This document shows, in pieces, positions 25,191 through 38,400 of a DNA stretch of 45,788 nt; the first letter of the stretch is position 1, and each line of letters opens with the position of its first letter. A model generated the notes under the pieces. The model was given only the letters and a program-made list of their open reading frames with translations. It searched no databases and was not told the origin of the DNA. Position numbers and translations under genes: made by a program. The DNA is from Anaerolineaceae bacterium UBA2274 (GTDB taxonomy: Bacteria > Chloroflexota > Anaerolineae > Anaerolineales > Anaerolineaceae): contig DDWY01000020.1 of the NCBI GenBank assembly GCA_002347705.1, positions 1,625 through 47,412 on the forward strand, written 5' to 3'.

Positions 25191-26458
25191 ACAATTCAAT
25201 GCCCGATTCCAACACCATCCTGCGCGAAACCTGGAGCAATGGTACAACCCTGCTCGCCTACCCCAACCCGACCAGCCCGGCAGTTTACTTCACAGGCTAC
25301 ATGCAGCCCGGCGCGATTGAGGACGTTGATGGCTTACACGGTCTGGCATCCTTTACCACCGATATGCTGATGACCGGAACAAAGCGCCTGAACTTCCAGC
25401 AATTGCACGATAAGATCGAAAGCATTGGTGCTTCCTTATCGCTTGGCACAGGGCATCTCTCCACTACTTTTTCTGGTCAGTGCCTCAGGGAAGACCTTGA
25501 AACTGTCTGGAATTTGCTGGTGGAAGTGATCCAACAACCAGCATTCGCGGAAAAACAATTCAAACGCGTCCGCAATCAAATTCTGACTGGCATCGCAATC
25601 CAAAACCAGGACACAGGCGCAATGGCATCGCAGGAATTCAATCGCGCCCTTTACGGTTCTCACCCCTATGCCCACCCAGACATCGGCTACGCGCAAAGTG
25701 TTTCTGGGCTTCGCCTGGAGCAACTGGAATCCTTCCACGCAGACCACTACGGTCCAAATGGTCTGGTATTGGCTGTCTGCGGCGGTATCGCACCTGAAAT
25801 GGCGCGTGAAATCTTCTCAAGAACCATAGGCTCCTGGCAGACGAACACCCAGTCTCCCCCGAGGACGCTTCCTCCGTTCACACCACCCGAAAACCCCATC
25901 CGCAGCCACGTGGCACTTCAGGAAAAAAATCAGAGCGATCTAGTCATGGGCGTTCCAGCCCCAAAGACTCTCAGTCGTGATTACCAGGTTTGTTCCATTG
26001 GCAATTCCATCCTCGGGCGCTACGGCATGATGGGACGCATCGGAAAAGTTGTGCGCGAAAAAGCTGGTTTGGCTTATGAAGTTTCAAGTCACCTGGGAGC
26101 CGGGATCGGACCAACTGCCTGGAAAATTGTGGCTGGGGTAAATCCAGACAATCTCGAAAAAGCAATTTCACTACTCAAGCAGGAAATTCTGCGGTTTTAT
26201 ACTGAACCAGTCACCCAACAGGAGTTGCAGGACGTCAAAACCCAGGCTCTGGGCAGGCTGCCCCTCTCCATCGAAACTAACGCGGGCATTGCCTCCATTT
26301 TGGTCAGCATCGAACGCTACGGTTACGGTTTGGATCACCTGCGCCAGTTACCCGCCATCATCGAGAGTGTCACCGCGGAGGAAATTCTGGCGGCAGCGCA
26401 GCGCTACTGGAACGTGGACAAGTTGGTTATCACCTCAGCCGGAAAGGCACTCGAATGA
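25187..26458 (+). CDS. M16-family peptidase-like protein, non-catalytic subunit
   Basis: This 423-residue M16-fold protein lacks the HxxEH motif. The matching segment is LHGLASFTTDMLMTGTKR. It keeps a YGRYGMMGRIGKVVREKAGLAYEV-type C-terminal region with the Arg/Tyr substrate-binding signature of the partner chain. The start at 25187 overlaps the stop of the catalytic gene (ATGA) and has AGGAGGG before it. A longer in-frame version from 25055 lies wholly inside the other gene and is rejected. It is expected to pair with the catalytic subunit. Confidence 0.92.
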   Translation: MNNSMPDSNTILRETWSNGTTLLAYPNPTSPAVYFTGYMQPGAIEDVDGLHGLASFTTDMLMTGTKRLNFQQLHDKIESIGASLSLGTGHLSTTFSGQCLREDLETVWNLLVEVIQQPAFAEKQFKRVRNQILTGIAIQNQDTGAMASQEFNRALYGSHPYAHPDIGYAQSVSGLRLEQLESFHADHYGPNGLVLAVCGGIAPEMAREIFSRTIGSWQTNTQSPPRTLPPFTPPENPIRSHVALQEKNQSDLVMGVPAPKTLSRDYQVCSIGNSILGRYGMMGRIGKVVREKAGLAYEVSSHLGAGIGPTAWKIVAGVNPDNLEKAISLLKQEILRFYTEPVTQQELQDVKTQALGRLPLSIETNAGIASILVSIERYGYGLDHLRQLPAIIESVTAEEILAAAQRYWNVDKLVITSAGKALE

Positions 26459-29400
26459 TCAAGTGCGGCATTGACCTCCTGCGAACTTCCCGCCTGGCAG
26501 AGATAAACCCCGCCATCAGGGCGCGTTTTATCCGCCGGGTATACACCGAAACGGAAATTGCCCAGGCCCGCGGAGATAACGACACGCTCTCAGGTATTTT
26601 TGCTGCCAAAGAAGCTGTATCCAAAGCCCTCGGTACTGGAATCGGCAAGGTCACCTGGCAGGACATTGAAATTCTCCACGCCGCCAGCGGCGAGCCTGCG
26701 GTCCTGCTGCACGGTGCGGCCCTGGAAGTTGCACAAGAAATGGGGCTGGCTGAGTGGGCAGTCTCCATCACACACGAAGGCGGAATGGCTGCGGCAGTTG
26801 CTGTGGCTCAAGGATTGTGAGCGAGACGAAGTTGCTGGGTCTGAGCGATGTGGAGGCTCCAGCTGTTTACAGCCCCCGCATCCGTGAGCGCTTTTCCGGA
26901 CTGGATGCGGTGATCAGCTGCGGCGACTTACCCTGGCACTATCTTGAATTCGTTGTAAGTATGCTCGATTTACCCCTCTTTTACGTGCAGGGTAATCACG
27001 TCTTTGATGTAGAGGACGGTGAAGGAGAGGTGCGTCATCACCCACATGGCGCTATCAACCTGCATCGGCAGGTCATCTACGACCCCAAGCTGGATCTGAT
27101 CCTGGCAGGCATAGAAGGCAGCCTGCGCTACAACCGGGGCCGCTATCAATACACCCAAAGGCAGATGTGGCAAATGGTTTTAGGTCTTGTGCCGCAATTA
27201 CTGTTCAACAAAGTGCGTTATGGACGCTATCTGGACGTTTTTGTCACCCATGCCGCCCCAACAGGAATCCACGATGAAGATGATCCGGCTCACAAGGGGG
27301 TGGATGCCTTCCGCTGGCTGATAAGCACTTTCAGCCCAAAGCTGCACCTGCACGGCCACATTCACCTCTACAACCCTTTCAAAGCCCGTGAAACCATGTA
27401 CGGTCAAACCCGTGTCATTAATTGCTACGCCTACAGAGAAATTAAATTTCCTTAATCTCAATCAAGCGGCAGGGCGTAAAGCGGCACCAGCATCTCATCC
27501 GGATGCAGACCGCCATGGCGGCCCAGCATCATATTGGCTTTATCCACCCACCAAAGGTAAGTGTTTTCATGGGGAATCGCGACCAGATCGCCTATGCGAT
27601 TTGCAAGGTCACCGTTAGGCAGGCCGCGTCCTAAAAGTTCCAAATCCAGAACCTGCTGACGTGTGATCAAACTGAATTCGCCCGGCCAGTCCTGGTCGAA
27701 GTACTGGCGGACTGCTTCCGTTTGGCCCGGTTTCACGTACAGGAAAGGCAGCCTGCCCTCACAAGTTGGCTGCATTACCAACATATCCGTCAATTCTGGG
27801 CGCGAGCGCAGCTCATATGCGGGATTGCGGGGTGTCTCTACAGAGCCGTGATCCGCCGTTAGCAGGAAAAGTGTATCTTCGCGAGCCCAGGGCTCGAGCT
27901 TGTCCAGGAAAATGCGGTCAAATGCCTCGCTGAAACTTCTGAATTGCTCAGTAACTCTTTCGTTGTATGTGCCATAACGATGCATCAGGCTGTCCACATG
28001 GCTCCAATAGCCATACACGAACTTGCGATTATTTGAACGTACGTTCAACAAATCCCGCATGTTCGCAAAGAAGTCGCTTTCCGCAGTGTAGCCATGCAAC
28101 TGGGTGCCTACGTGATGCATTTTTGAGAGTCCTGAATTGGCGATACCGGCTGGAACAAAGGCATGAGACTCTATACCGCTGTTCGTAAACAGCTCACCCA
28201 AAGCTGGCAATCCAAGAAAACTCACCGGGTCAAACCCAGCTCTGGACAGTCCGCCCACATCACCCCAAAAGGTGATCGGTGAGTGCACAATCGTATTGAT
28301 AACCATGCCGAGAGATTTGACCCACATCTCATAGCCTATGATTCCATGTTCATGGGGAGTAGTTCCGGTCCAAATTGTGGTCAAAGCTGAGGCTGTTGTG
28401 CTGGGTGAGATGCTGGTAATGGGGAAAAGCTTTGATTGATTGAGTTTGCGCTGCCAGATGTCTGCCTGACCCTCTTCCATCAAGCGGGTTAACTGCTTGT
28501 ATCCAAGCGCGTCCACCAGGAGCAGCACGACTCGCTTGTATTTCGGCGCAAATTGACTCAGAATGGCTTCCGAAAAAACGGGAGCAGACAAATCTGGTCC
28601 CCCAAGCCAATGACTGATAGTGGGGGTCAAGTTTGCGAGTCCAAATCCGTCATAGTTTGGCAGCAAAATGTCTGTTGAACCTTCCACACCAGGTAAATTT
28701 CGGCGTTCCTGCAGCATGTTTAGATATGAATCAAAAATCGGCATCTTTCCCTCTACTCTTTCAAACCACGGCAAGCCTTTACAGCCAGCCAAAATAAATT
28801 CTCACGGATTTCAGTTTTATCGTTCCAACCACGGTGGTCCCAGCCATCCGCTTGTACCACATCCCCGCCATAGAACAGCGCGCCAAATTCCACTCCATAA
28901 AATTCCGCCACTGCTGCCAGGGCAGAGGCTTCCATCTCCACACAATCACAGCCAGCCTGCTTATAGCGGGCGACACGCCCTTTTGTTTCACGATAAAAGG
29001 CATCCGTTGTCCAGGTTTTGGTCAGGAGGTATTCCAAACCCTCCTCCTTAACCACACTTTCGATCCTCTGCACGACTCTCGCGTTCAAAGGGACCTCAAA
29101 TGCAGGCGGCAGGTAGTGATAAGAAGTGCCTTCGTCCCGCACAGCCGCAGTCGGGATCACCAAATGCCCCACCGCCAGCTCCGGGTTCAACACCCCGCAG
29201 CCCCCACAGGCAATGAATTTTTTACCACCCATGACGATGGCCTTCTCCATGAATCCCACTGCTAGCGGCGCGCCTACCATCGCCTGGAAGAACCCCAAGC
29301 GCTCGCCTTCATAGTCTATTTCATAGTAAGGAACCGGACCCACCTCTGACTTCCCGCTATAAACCGTCTTAGCCGAGTATTGTTCTGCAACCTTTTCAAC

Positions 29401-32400
29401 CACTTCCTTGAAAAAGCACATCACCACCAACTCCGGGAAGTCTGGCGGAGTTTCAGTCATAAAGGGTCGGATGATCGCCTCCCGGTCGGGGTCAAAATCT
29501 ATGATCGGATACAGTTGGTCCTCACTCATCTCTCGTCCACTCAACATCTTCGTTTGCGAAACGCTTTTGCATCACCTCAATTGCCTGGGGGTTATTATCC
29601 ACCAGGATGAAGCGCCGTTCCAGCTTGAGGCAGGCCGCGCCTGTCGTACCACTTCCGGCAAAGAAATCCAAGACCAGGTCGCCCGGGTTCGAAGACGCGC
29701 GGATGATGCGCTCAAGCACACCCAGGGGCTTTTGGGTCGGATAGCCGGTTTTTTCTTTGCTGTTTGTCCCAACGATTGTATGCCACCAGGTGTCCGTAGG
29801 CAGTTTGCCCTTGTCTGCCTTTTCCTTCCCCACCAAGCCGGGAGCCATGTAAGGGATGCGGTCGATGTCCTGCCTGTTGAAAGTGTAATTTTCTGCATCT
29901 TTGGCGTAATAAAAGATGTTGTCATGCTTGGCCGGCCAGCGGTCTTTTGCCCGTCCGCCAAAATCATAAGCCCAGATGATCTCATTCAGGAAGTTATCCC
30001 GCCCAAAGATCTCGTCCAGCAGGATTTTGCAGTAATGTGCCTCGCGGAAGTCGATATGGAAATATAAACTCCCGTTTGGCTTGAGCACCCGATAGGCTTC
30101 CATGAGCCTGGGCTCAAGAAAGGCCCGGTAATCCTTGAAACTGTCACGATAATCGCGGGTGGCGATGACCTCAGTTGTATAGCTTTGATCTCCAAAACCA
30201 ATCCGATCCCCTGCCTCAGAGCGGGTTGTTTTGAGCTGCCTGCGCGATTGCATCTTGCCGGTATTGAATGGTGGATCGATATAAATCAGATCAATCGTGC
30301 TATCAGGCAGGCTCAGCAGGAATTGCAGGTTATCGCCAAAATGGATTATATTTTGCATTTGCAAATTGTAGCATGCCTGAATCAAAAAAGCTGTCCAGGT
30401 TGACAGCTTTTTTGATGGTGGTCTTTATTAGGATAACTGAGATGTGCAATTAGGGCAGCGGGTTGCTTCGAGCGGGATATCAGTCTTGCAGAAGGGGCAA
30501 GTCTTGGTGGTTGGCTCCGCGGCAGGTTCTTCCGCTGGTTTGCGGGCTTTGTTGATAGCCTTAACAAGCAAGAAAATGACAAAGCCAATGATCAGGAAGT
30601 TGACAAGAGTCATCAAGAAATTGCCGTAAGCGAAGACCACAGCCCCGGCTTCCCTGGCGGCAGCCAGAGTGGTGCCAGCAGGAATTGGTGCTGCAGATTT
30701 GTTCAACTGGATGAAGAGGTCTGCAAAACTAACCTTCCCCAAAAGTATGCCAATAATAGGCATGATCAGGTCTTCAACCAGTGAATTGACGATGGCACCA
30801 AAGGCAGCACCAATAACAACGCCAATAGCCAGATCGAACGCGTTGCCTTTATTAATAAACTCTTTAAATTCTGCGATAAATTTTTTCATTCCTACCTCGT
30901 TTTCAGAAACGATTATAACTAAAACAAACTTGGGTGTGGCGAGGAAATAACGGAGATCGTAACGAATCTCTAAACTTTTTCTTCCAGCAGTCTCGTATGT
31001 TGTATAATTCATGCAGTAAGTTCAAAATGTGCCTGTTGTGAAAGGATAAAAAATGGACGATAACCTCGAAAACGCAGCCCAGGAATTCGAACGCGATCTG
31101 AATGATGCTGCTGAAAATGCTTGGAAACCGGTGGAAGAATCTGCCGAGCAAGTGCAAGCCCACATCGAAGAGACCCACGAAGCCGCCCAGGAGCAGGTTG
31201 CTGAAGCGGCTGAAACCGTGGAGGGTGGTTGGAGTGAGGTGAAGGATGATTTTCAAGAAGCCTCTGCTGAAACCTGGAGCGCGCCTGAGACCCCTGAAAC
31301 CCCTGTTCCTCCTCAACCAGAAGCGGACCGCTGGGGCGCAGTTGTAAACGAAGCCGCCGACGATCCCGGTCGCTGGAACGACAATCTCTACACTCCCGGA
31401 GCCGAAGAACCAGCACCAGCTGAAGAAGCCCCGAAAGTGGTTGATTACGTCGCCACACCGCCCGCGCAGGCTGAGAAGAAAGATAAATTCCCTGTATGGG
31501 CAATTATCTTGATCGTCTTGCTTGTGCTCTGTATTTGCATCGCCTGCCCGATCATCATTATCGGCGGCAGTCTTTTTGCAATTTTCCAGGACGCCGTCAG
31601 CATCCTGCCGACGCTGTTCCTATAAGCTCCTATTCAATCAAACACCCCCTGTAGGCCGGATTGCGCTTTTCAATCCGGCTCTTTTCTATGTTCAGAGCCG
31701 TCGTACCGTAAACCGGATTGCGCTTTTCAATCCGGCTCTTTTCTATGTTCAGTACCGTCGTACCGTAAACCGGACTGCGCATTTCAATCCGGCTCTTTTA
31801 ATATAGTAGTAGGCTTGATTGTTTCAGGATTTGTCATTGCGAGGAACGAAGCAATCTAAACTGTTTGCACATCAGAAGCGTGAGAGGTTCACATGAATCT
31901 TTTTCATCTGTCATTGCGAGGAACGAAGCAATCTAAACTGTTTGCACATCAGTAGCGTGAGAGGGTCACAAACACCTAACCCCTTCCGCTTCGCGGGTAA
32001 TAACTGCATTCTGCAACCTCCACCATTTCTGAAATTCCATCATTTTAGATTGCTTCACAAAAGACGTTCGCAATGACAGTTTAATCGGCGAATTGCTCCC
32101 GGAATGGCGCATATCCTGCTTTGCGGGCACAGGCGACCGTTCCCTACCGCCCTTTCCTAGGGAAGGCGGCCGTCCCGTTCCGTCTCATTGTCTGCCGATG
32201 CAGGCAGAGTAGACGTAGGTCGGACGGAGTACCGGCGAAACTGGTAACGAGCCTCTTTCGCTCACTCCGACACAGCATACAGAACCTCCCAAGCGGTGGG
32301 TTGACTGTAACCTGGTGTGCCCCTCCATACGCTTTGTGACGCCAACCCACCCTACCCTGCCTTGCGGACACAGGCACGTGCCCTACAAGCTGCACCTGGA

Positions 32401-35400
32401 ACGGCGCATACCCTGCTTTGCGGGCACAGGCGACCGCTCCCTACGAGTGTAAGCCGCCCTTTCGTAGGGAACGTAGCTCGTCCCGTTCCATCTCATTGCC
32501 GCCAATCCGAACAAAGTAGTTCGGACAAAGTAGTTCGGACATTAGCATCTGGCCTTTTTCCATGTTAAAATAAAAGATTACGAATGCAGAGAGAACATGG
32601 AAGAATTTAACAAAGATTTACCCGTAATGATCGTCGGACTGGGAAATCCAGGTCCAGCCTATCGCCATACCCGGCACAACTTTGGCTTTCTTGCCGTAGA
32701 TGAACTCGCCGACGAACTCAACATCCAGGTCAAGCGCCTCAAGTTCAAAGCTATGATTGGCGAAGGTAGATTCAACGACAACAAAGTTGTGCTCGTCAAA
32801 CCAATGACCTTTATGAACGAGTCTGGTCGAGCTGTGGATCCCTTGCTGCGCTATTTCAAACTTCCGCTTTCCAACCTGCTGGTGATCCATGATGACCTGG
32901 ACCTTCCTCTTGGCACTCTGCGCCTGCGCCCCAGCGGCGGCACTTCCGGACAGCGAGGGATGGCATCTATCATTAACCACCTCGGAACGCAGGAGTTTCC
33001 GCGCATGCGCCTGGGCATCGGCCGCCCACCTGGTCAGATGGATCCGGTGGATTATGTGCTTAAGAATTTTCTGCCTTCTGAAAATGAACTTCTGGCAATC
33101 GTCCTGCGTACCGCGGTTGAAGCCAGCCAAAACTTCATCAGTGAAGGTCTTACACAGACCATGAACAAATATAATGGGGAAGTCAGCTGATTATCCTCTG
33201 CTCGCGCCGCTTGCCAGCCTGACAGCCTATCAGGATCTGCTAAACAGGATCCGGGAAGGCGATTTCATTGGCGGTAACCTGCGCGGTTTGGGACTGCCGC
33301 GTGCGGTCCGCTTGGCGCTGCTGGCTGCCTTGCATCACGATCTCGAAAAACCTATCCTTCTGCTCACAAACCGAGCGGATCGTGCGCTCTCGCTCTTCGA
33401 CGAACTTGGTTTTTGGCTGCCCGAAGGCACCAATCTTTACTTCGCGGAGCCTAACCCCTCCTTTTACGAAGATCTGCCCTGGTCCGAGGGCACCCGCCAT
33501 GATCGTCTGCGCGTTCTGACAGAGTTTGGCAGCTACTGGCTGCCGGGCAGTGTCGCCCCCTTGAGCCCCTCGGTTGTGATAGCCCCCATTCGCGCAGCCA
33601 TGACCCGCACCATCCCCCGCCGCGATTTCCTGCGCAACACCCTGCGCATCCGCCTGTCAGATCAGCGCGACCTGGTCGAAACCAGTGCCAGCCTGCTGAA
33701 GCTGGGCTATGAATACAGCAACATCGTCGTAGGGCCTGGTCAATTCTCCCGCCGTGGAGGTATTCTCGATGCCTGGTCGCACTCCAGCCCCTGGCCAGTT
33801 CGGATCGAATTCTTCGGTCAGGAAATCGATACCCTGCGCCTCTTCGACCCCACCAGCCAGCGCACAACCGAAAAAATCGATCAGGCGCTGCTCTTCCCGG
33901 CATCTGAAGCCCTCGCCCTGAACCCAAGCGAAGATGGAGAGCTTCCTTTCCAACCCACTGAGCTCGAAATCCCTGATCTTTACCGTTTTCCCTCCAGCCT
34001 GGTCGACTTCCTGCCCAAAGAAGCCCTGGTCCTCCTGGACGGACAGGAATTCATTGAAGCCGCTGCCAATGACATTGAAGAAGAGTCAAGTGAACGCAGG
34101 GAAATCCAGATTGCTAATCACTCGCTTGATCAGAGCGCTCCTGTTCCCTACCTGACCTGGTCTGAATTAGCCGACAGCCTCAGCCAGCATCAGATGCTTG
34201 AACTGGGTCACACCAACGCTGAGGGTGGATCAACTCTCTCAGCCAGTTTCGGGTCAGGACCTCGCTTTGCAGGTCGGCTCAAGGAATATCAATACCACAT
34301 CGAGACCCTCAGCAGCGAAAACCTGCCCTGGACGGTTGTTTCGCGCCAGGCGGCTCGGCTCAAGCAGCTCTGGACAGAAACCCATCCGGAAGTCAGCAAA
34401 GAAGATGCTCAGCAGCATTTCATCGAAGGCTCCATCTCCGGCGGTTGGGTGCTGAAGCATGACAAAATCGAGCAGAATCTGCTTTCTGACAGCGAGATCT
34501 TCGGCTGGAGCCGCCCGCAGCCCCGCCGGCGTCCCATACTCAACACTGAAGCCCCGGAAACCATCTACGCGGACCTCAAGCCGGGCGACTGGGTAGTCCA
34601 TGTGGACCACGGCATCGGTCAATTCATCGGGCTGCATTCTCCCAGGATCGAAGGTGTCCAACGGGAATATCTTGCCATTGGCTATAAGGACAATGACGTT
34701 CTCTACGTCCCCATCCACCAGGCTGATCGGATAACACGCTACATTGGTCCGGAAAGTGGTCCTCATTCGTTAAGCCGCCTGGGAGGTTCTGAATGGGACC
34801 TGACCAAGAGCCGTGTTCGACACGCCGTGGTGGAAGTGGCCCAAGATCTGCTTGAACTCTATGCCAAACGCCAAACCGCTGAAGGTTTCGCTTTCAGCCC
34901 GGACAACGACTGGCAAAAAGAACTTGAAGCCTCCTTTCCTTACATCGAAACCCCGGATCAGCTGCTTGCCATCCAAAAAGTCAAAGAGGACATGGAATCA
35001 CAACGCCCGATGGACAGGCTGCTCTGCGGTGATGTGGGCTACGGCAAGACCGAAGTTGCCTTGCGAGCTGCCTTCAAAGCGGTAACAAACGGTAAGCAAG
35101 TGGCAGTATTGGTACCTACAACCGTCCTGGCACAGCAGCACTACGAAACCTTCCGCCAGCGTCTTTCAGTTTTCCCCGTGACCGTTGAAATGCTTTCGCG
35201 CTTCCGTTCAAACAAAGCCCAGGACGAGATCATTCGCCTGACGGCTGACAAACAAGTGGACATCCTGATCGGCACACATCGTCTGCTTTCAGCGGATGTA
35301 AAGTTTAAAGATCTCGGGCTGGTCATCATCGACGAAGAGCAGCGCTTTGGAGTGACTCACAAAGAGCATCTAAAGAAGTTACGAGCTGAAGTGGATGTGC

Positions 35401-38400
35401 TCACCCTCACTGCCACCCCCATCCCGCGCACGCTCTACATGGCTCTCAGCGGCGTCCGGGATATCTCCAACATCAACTCACCTCCCGAGGAACGTCTGCC
35501 GATCATCACGCATGTTGGTCCGTACGATCAGAAACTGGTACGGGAAGCGATCGTACGCGAATTGGATCGGGGAGGACAGGTGTTTTTTGTCCACAATCGC
35601 ATCCAATCGATTCCGGCTGTTTACAATCACCTTTCAACCCTTATTCCTGAAGCCCGCATCGGTATTGGGCACGGCAGGCTGCCGGAAGAGCAGCTGGCTG
35701 AAGTGATGCAGCAGTTCACCGCCGGGCAAATTGATGTGCTCCTCTGCACTTCGATCATCGAATCCGGGCTCGACATCCCCAACGCCAACACCCTGATCGT
35801 CGACCGGGCTGACACTTTTGGGCTTGCGCAGCTTTATCAATTGCGCGGTCGGGTTGGGCGCGGCGCGCAGCGGGCATTTGCATATCTCTTCCGCGACAAA
35901 CGGCGTTCCCCCACCCCCGAAGGCGAAGAACGTCTGGAAGTCCTGGCAGATAACTCCCAGCTTGGCGCGGGCTATGCCATCGCTATGCGCGACCTGGAAA
36001 TGCGCGGCGCGGGAGATTTGCTGGGCACGCGCCAATCAGGTTACATCGCCGCCGTCGGTTTTCACCTCTACACCAAACTGCTTGGGCAGGCTGTCAAGGC
36101 TATCCGTAGTGATTCCGGCTTACCGGTCGAAACCGGAGTTGAAGCCCCCAGCCTTGACATCAACGTCGAACTGCCTCTTTCAAATGAGATTCCAGCCAGC
36201 TACATCCCCGACCAGCAACTGCGGCTCAAGCTCTACCGCCGCATTGCTTCTTTGCGCAGCGAGGCTGAAATCGCTCAAACCGAAATTGAGTTTGCGGATC
36301 GCTTTGGTCCTCTCCCACAGGGAGTGCTGGACCTTTTGTTCCAGATGAAGGTCAAATTGCGCGGAGAAGCCGCCGGGATCGAATCAATCAGCATCAACAA
36401 CAACCAGGTCCTGCTTTCTTACCCTGCTCCTCCCAACGGCATCAAAGACCGCCAACTGCCGGAAATTGACCCCACTGTGCGGGTGGGAAAGAACGGCTAT
36501 TGGGTGAACATCACTGATCTGAGCAGCGATCAATGGAAAGCAAGGCTGCTAAGTGTGCTGCAGAAGATTCTGCTGCAGGGACTGACGCCGGAGTAGATTG
36601 ATGCCCGGCTTTACGTTTTTCAGGCATGTGATACATTTAAGTTCTGATGACTAAGCAACGAAAAGTGACAATTTACTTGAGTTTGGCACTTATCTTGAGT
36701 GGGCTCGGCCTTCTTTTTGCTCACGTCTGGCACCCCTACCAATTGGCAGTCGATGGGCAGACCTTGCACGTGCGAACCACAGCCTTCAGCCTGCGGGGTC
36801 TACTCCGCCAGCTTAACTACGAACTCCAGCCAGGCGACCGTACCTCGATCGATCCCGACAGCCTTTCCCTGAGCCTGCCCGATCGCCTTAGCCTTCAACG
36901 GTCGCGCCAGGTCGTAATAGATAACGACGATACAAGCCTGGAGCTCCAAAGCTCCGAACTTCTGCCAGCCAACCTGCTGCAAGCCGCCGGGATCCCGCTC
37001 TTTCCCGATGACTTGCTGATGCGAGATGGCCGCATCATTGACCCCCGCGAACCATTGCCAGGCGGTCAGGAAGTCAGGCTTCAGTTCCTGCCTGCTAAGC
37101 AAATTACACTGATTATAGATGGGCAGACCCAGACAATCTTCACACAAAAAAACACCCTTGCTGAAGCTCTCCTCGAAGCTAATATAGCTCTAAATCCTGA
37201 GGACCGCCTCTCTGCCCCGCCAGAAACCCAGCTCCAAGCCCAAAACGCGTTTACCTTAGCCAAGGCGCAAAGCCTGATTGTCACCATCGACAATCAGACC
37301 ATCAGCGGCTTGTCTGCTGCGCCAACGGTCGGCGAAGCGCTGGCGGAACTGGGTCTTGCTCCTCAGAACCTGGACCGCTCCATCCCCCTCGAGGGTCGGC
37401 CTTTGCCGCCCAACGGACAGATCAGCCTCACCCACGTCGCCGAAAGCATCTCACTAGTCAAGGATGAAAGCGCTTTCAGTTACACCTACCAACTTGACCC
37501 TGAAGCCGAGCTGGACACAACCTCCGTGATCACGCCAGGGCAGCTTGGTTTGCTTGTCTCTCGCCAGCGCAATCGCCTTGAAAATGGCGTGATTATCCGC
37601 ACTTTGGATGAAGGTCCCTGGAAGGCATCCGATCCGTCGGATGCGGTTTTGGGCACGGGCACAAAGGTGGTTGTTAGAACAGAAGTGGTGGATGGGCAGA
37701 CGCTTGAATACTGGCGCAAATTAAGCGTTTATGCCACCTCTTACTATCCTGCCGAATTCGATAATGGCGCCATAACGCGCTCTGGCTTGCCTCTGACCAA
37801 GGGAATTGTCGCAGTTGCTGCTTCCTGGTACAACGCGCTCGAGATGCAGCCGGTGTATGTGCCCGGTTATGGGCGTGGAATTATCGCCGATTCGGGCTAC
37901 GGAATTCCGGGAAGATACTGGATTGACCTCGGATACGATGACGAAAACTGGATCTCCTGGCACGACTGGACCGTCATTTACTTTCTGACTCCCGTACCGG
38001 CATATGTTCAAGCGATACTGCCATGAGTCTTGATTTTCTGAACATCCAACCCCTGCTGAAACGCTACCACATCCATCCCAAAAAATCTCTTGGGCAGAAT
38101 TTTCTGGTGGAACCAGGCGGTTTGATGAAAGTGATCAATGCCGCAGAGCTTTCCGGCAGCGAAGAAGTGCTTGAGATTGGCGCGGGCTTGGGCAGCCTGA
38201 CCTATCTCTTGGCGCAGACCTCCGCGCGTGTAAGCGCGGTTGAAATCGACACCCACATGCTCGAACCGCTCGCGGAAGCATTGAAGCCTTTTTCCAACGT
38301 TCAAATCGTCCCTGGAGATATTCTGGAGCTTGACCCGGCGGAGCTCGTGAGCAGTGAAAATTACGTGGTCGTGGCGAATATCCCCTACTACATCACCTCC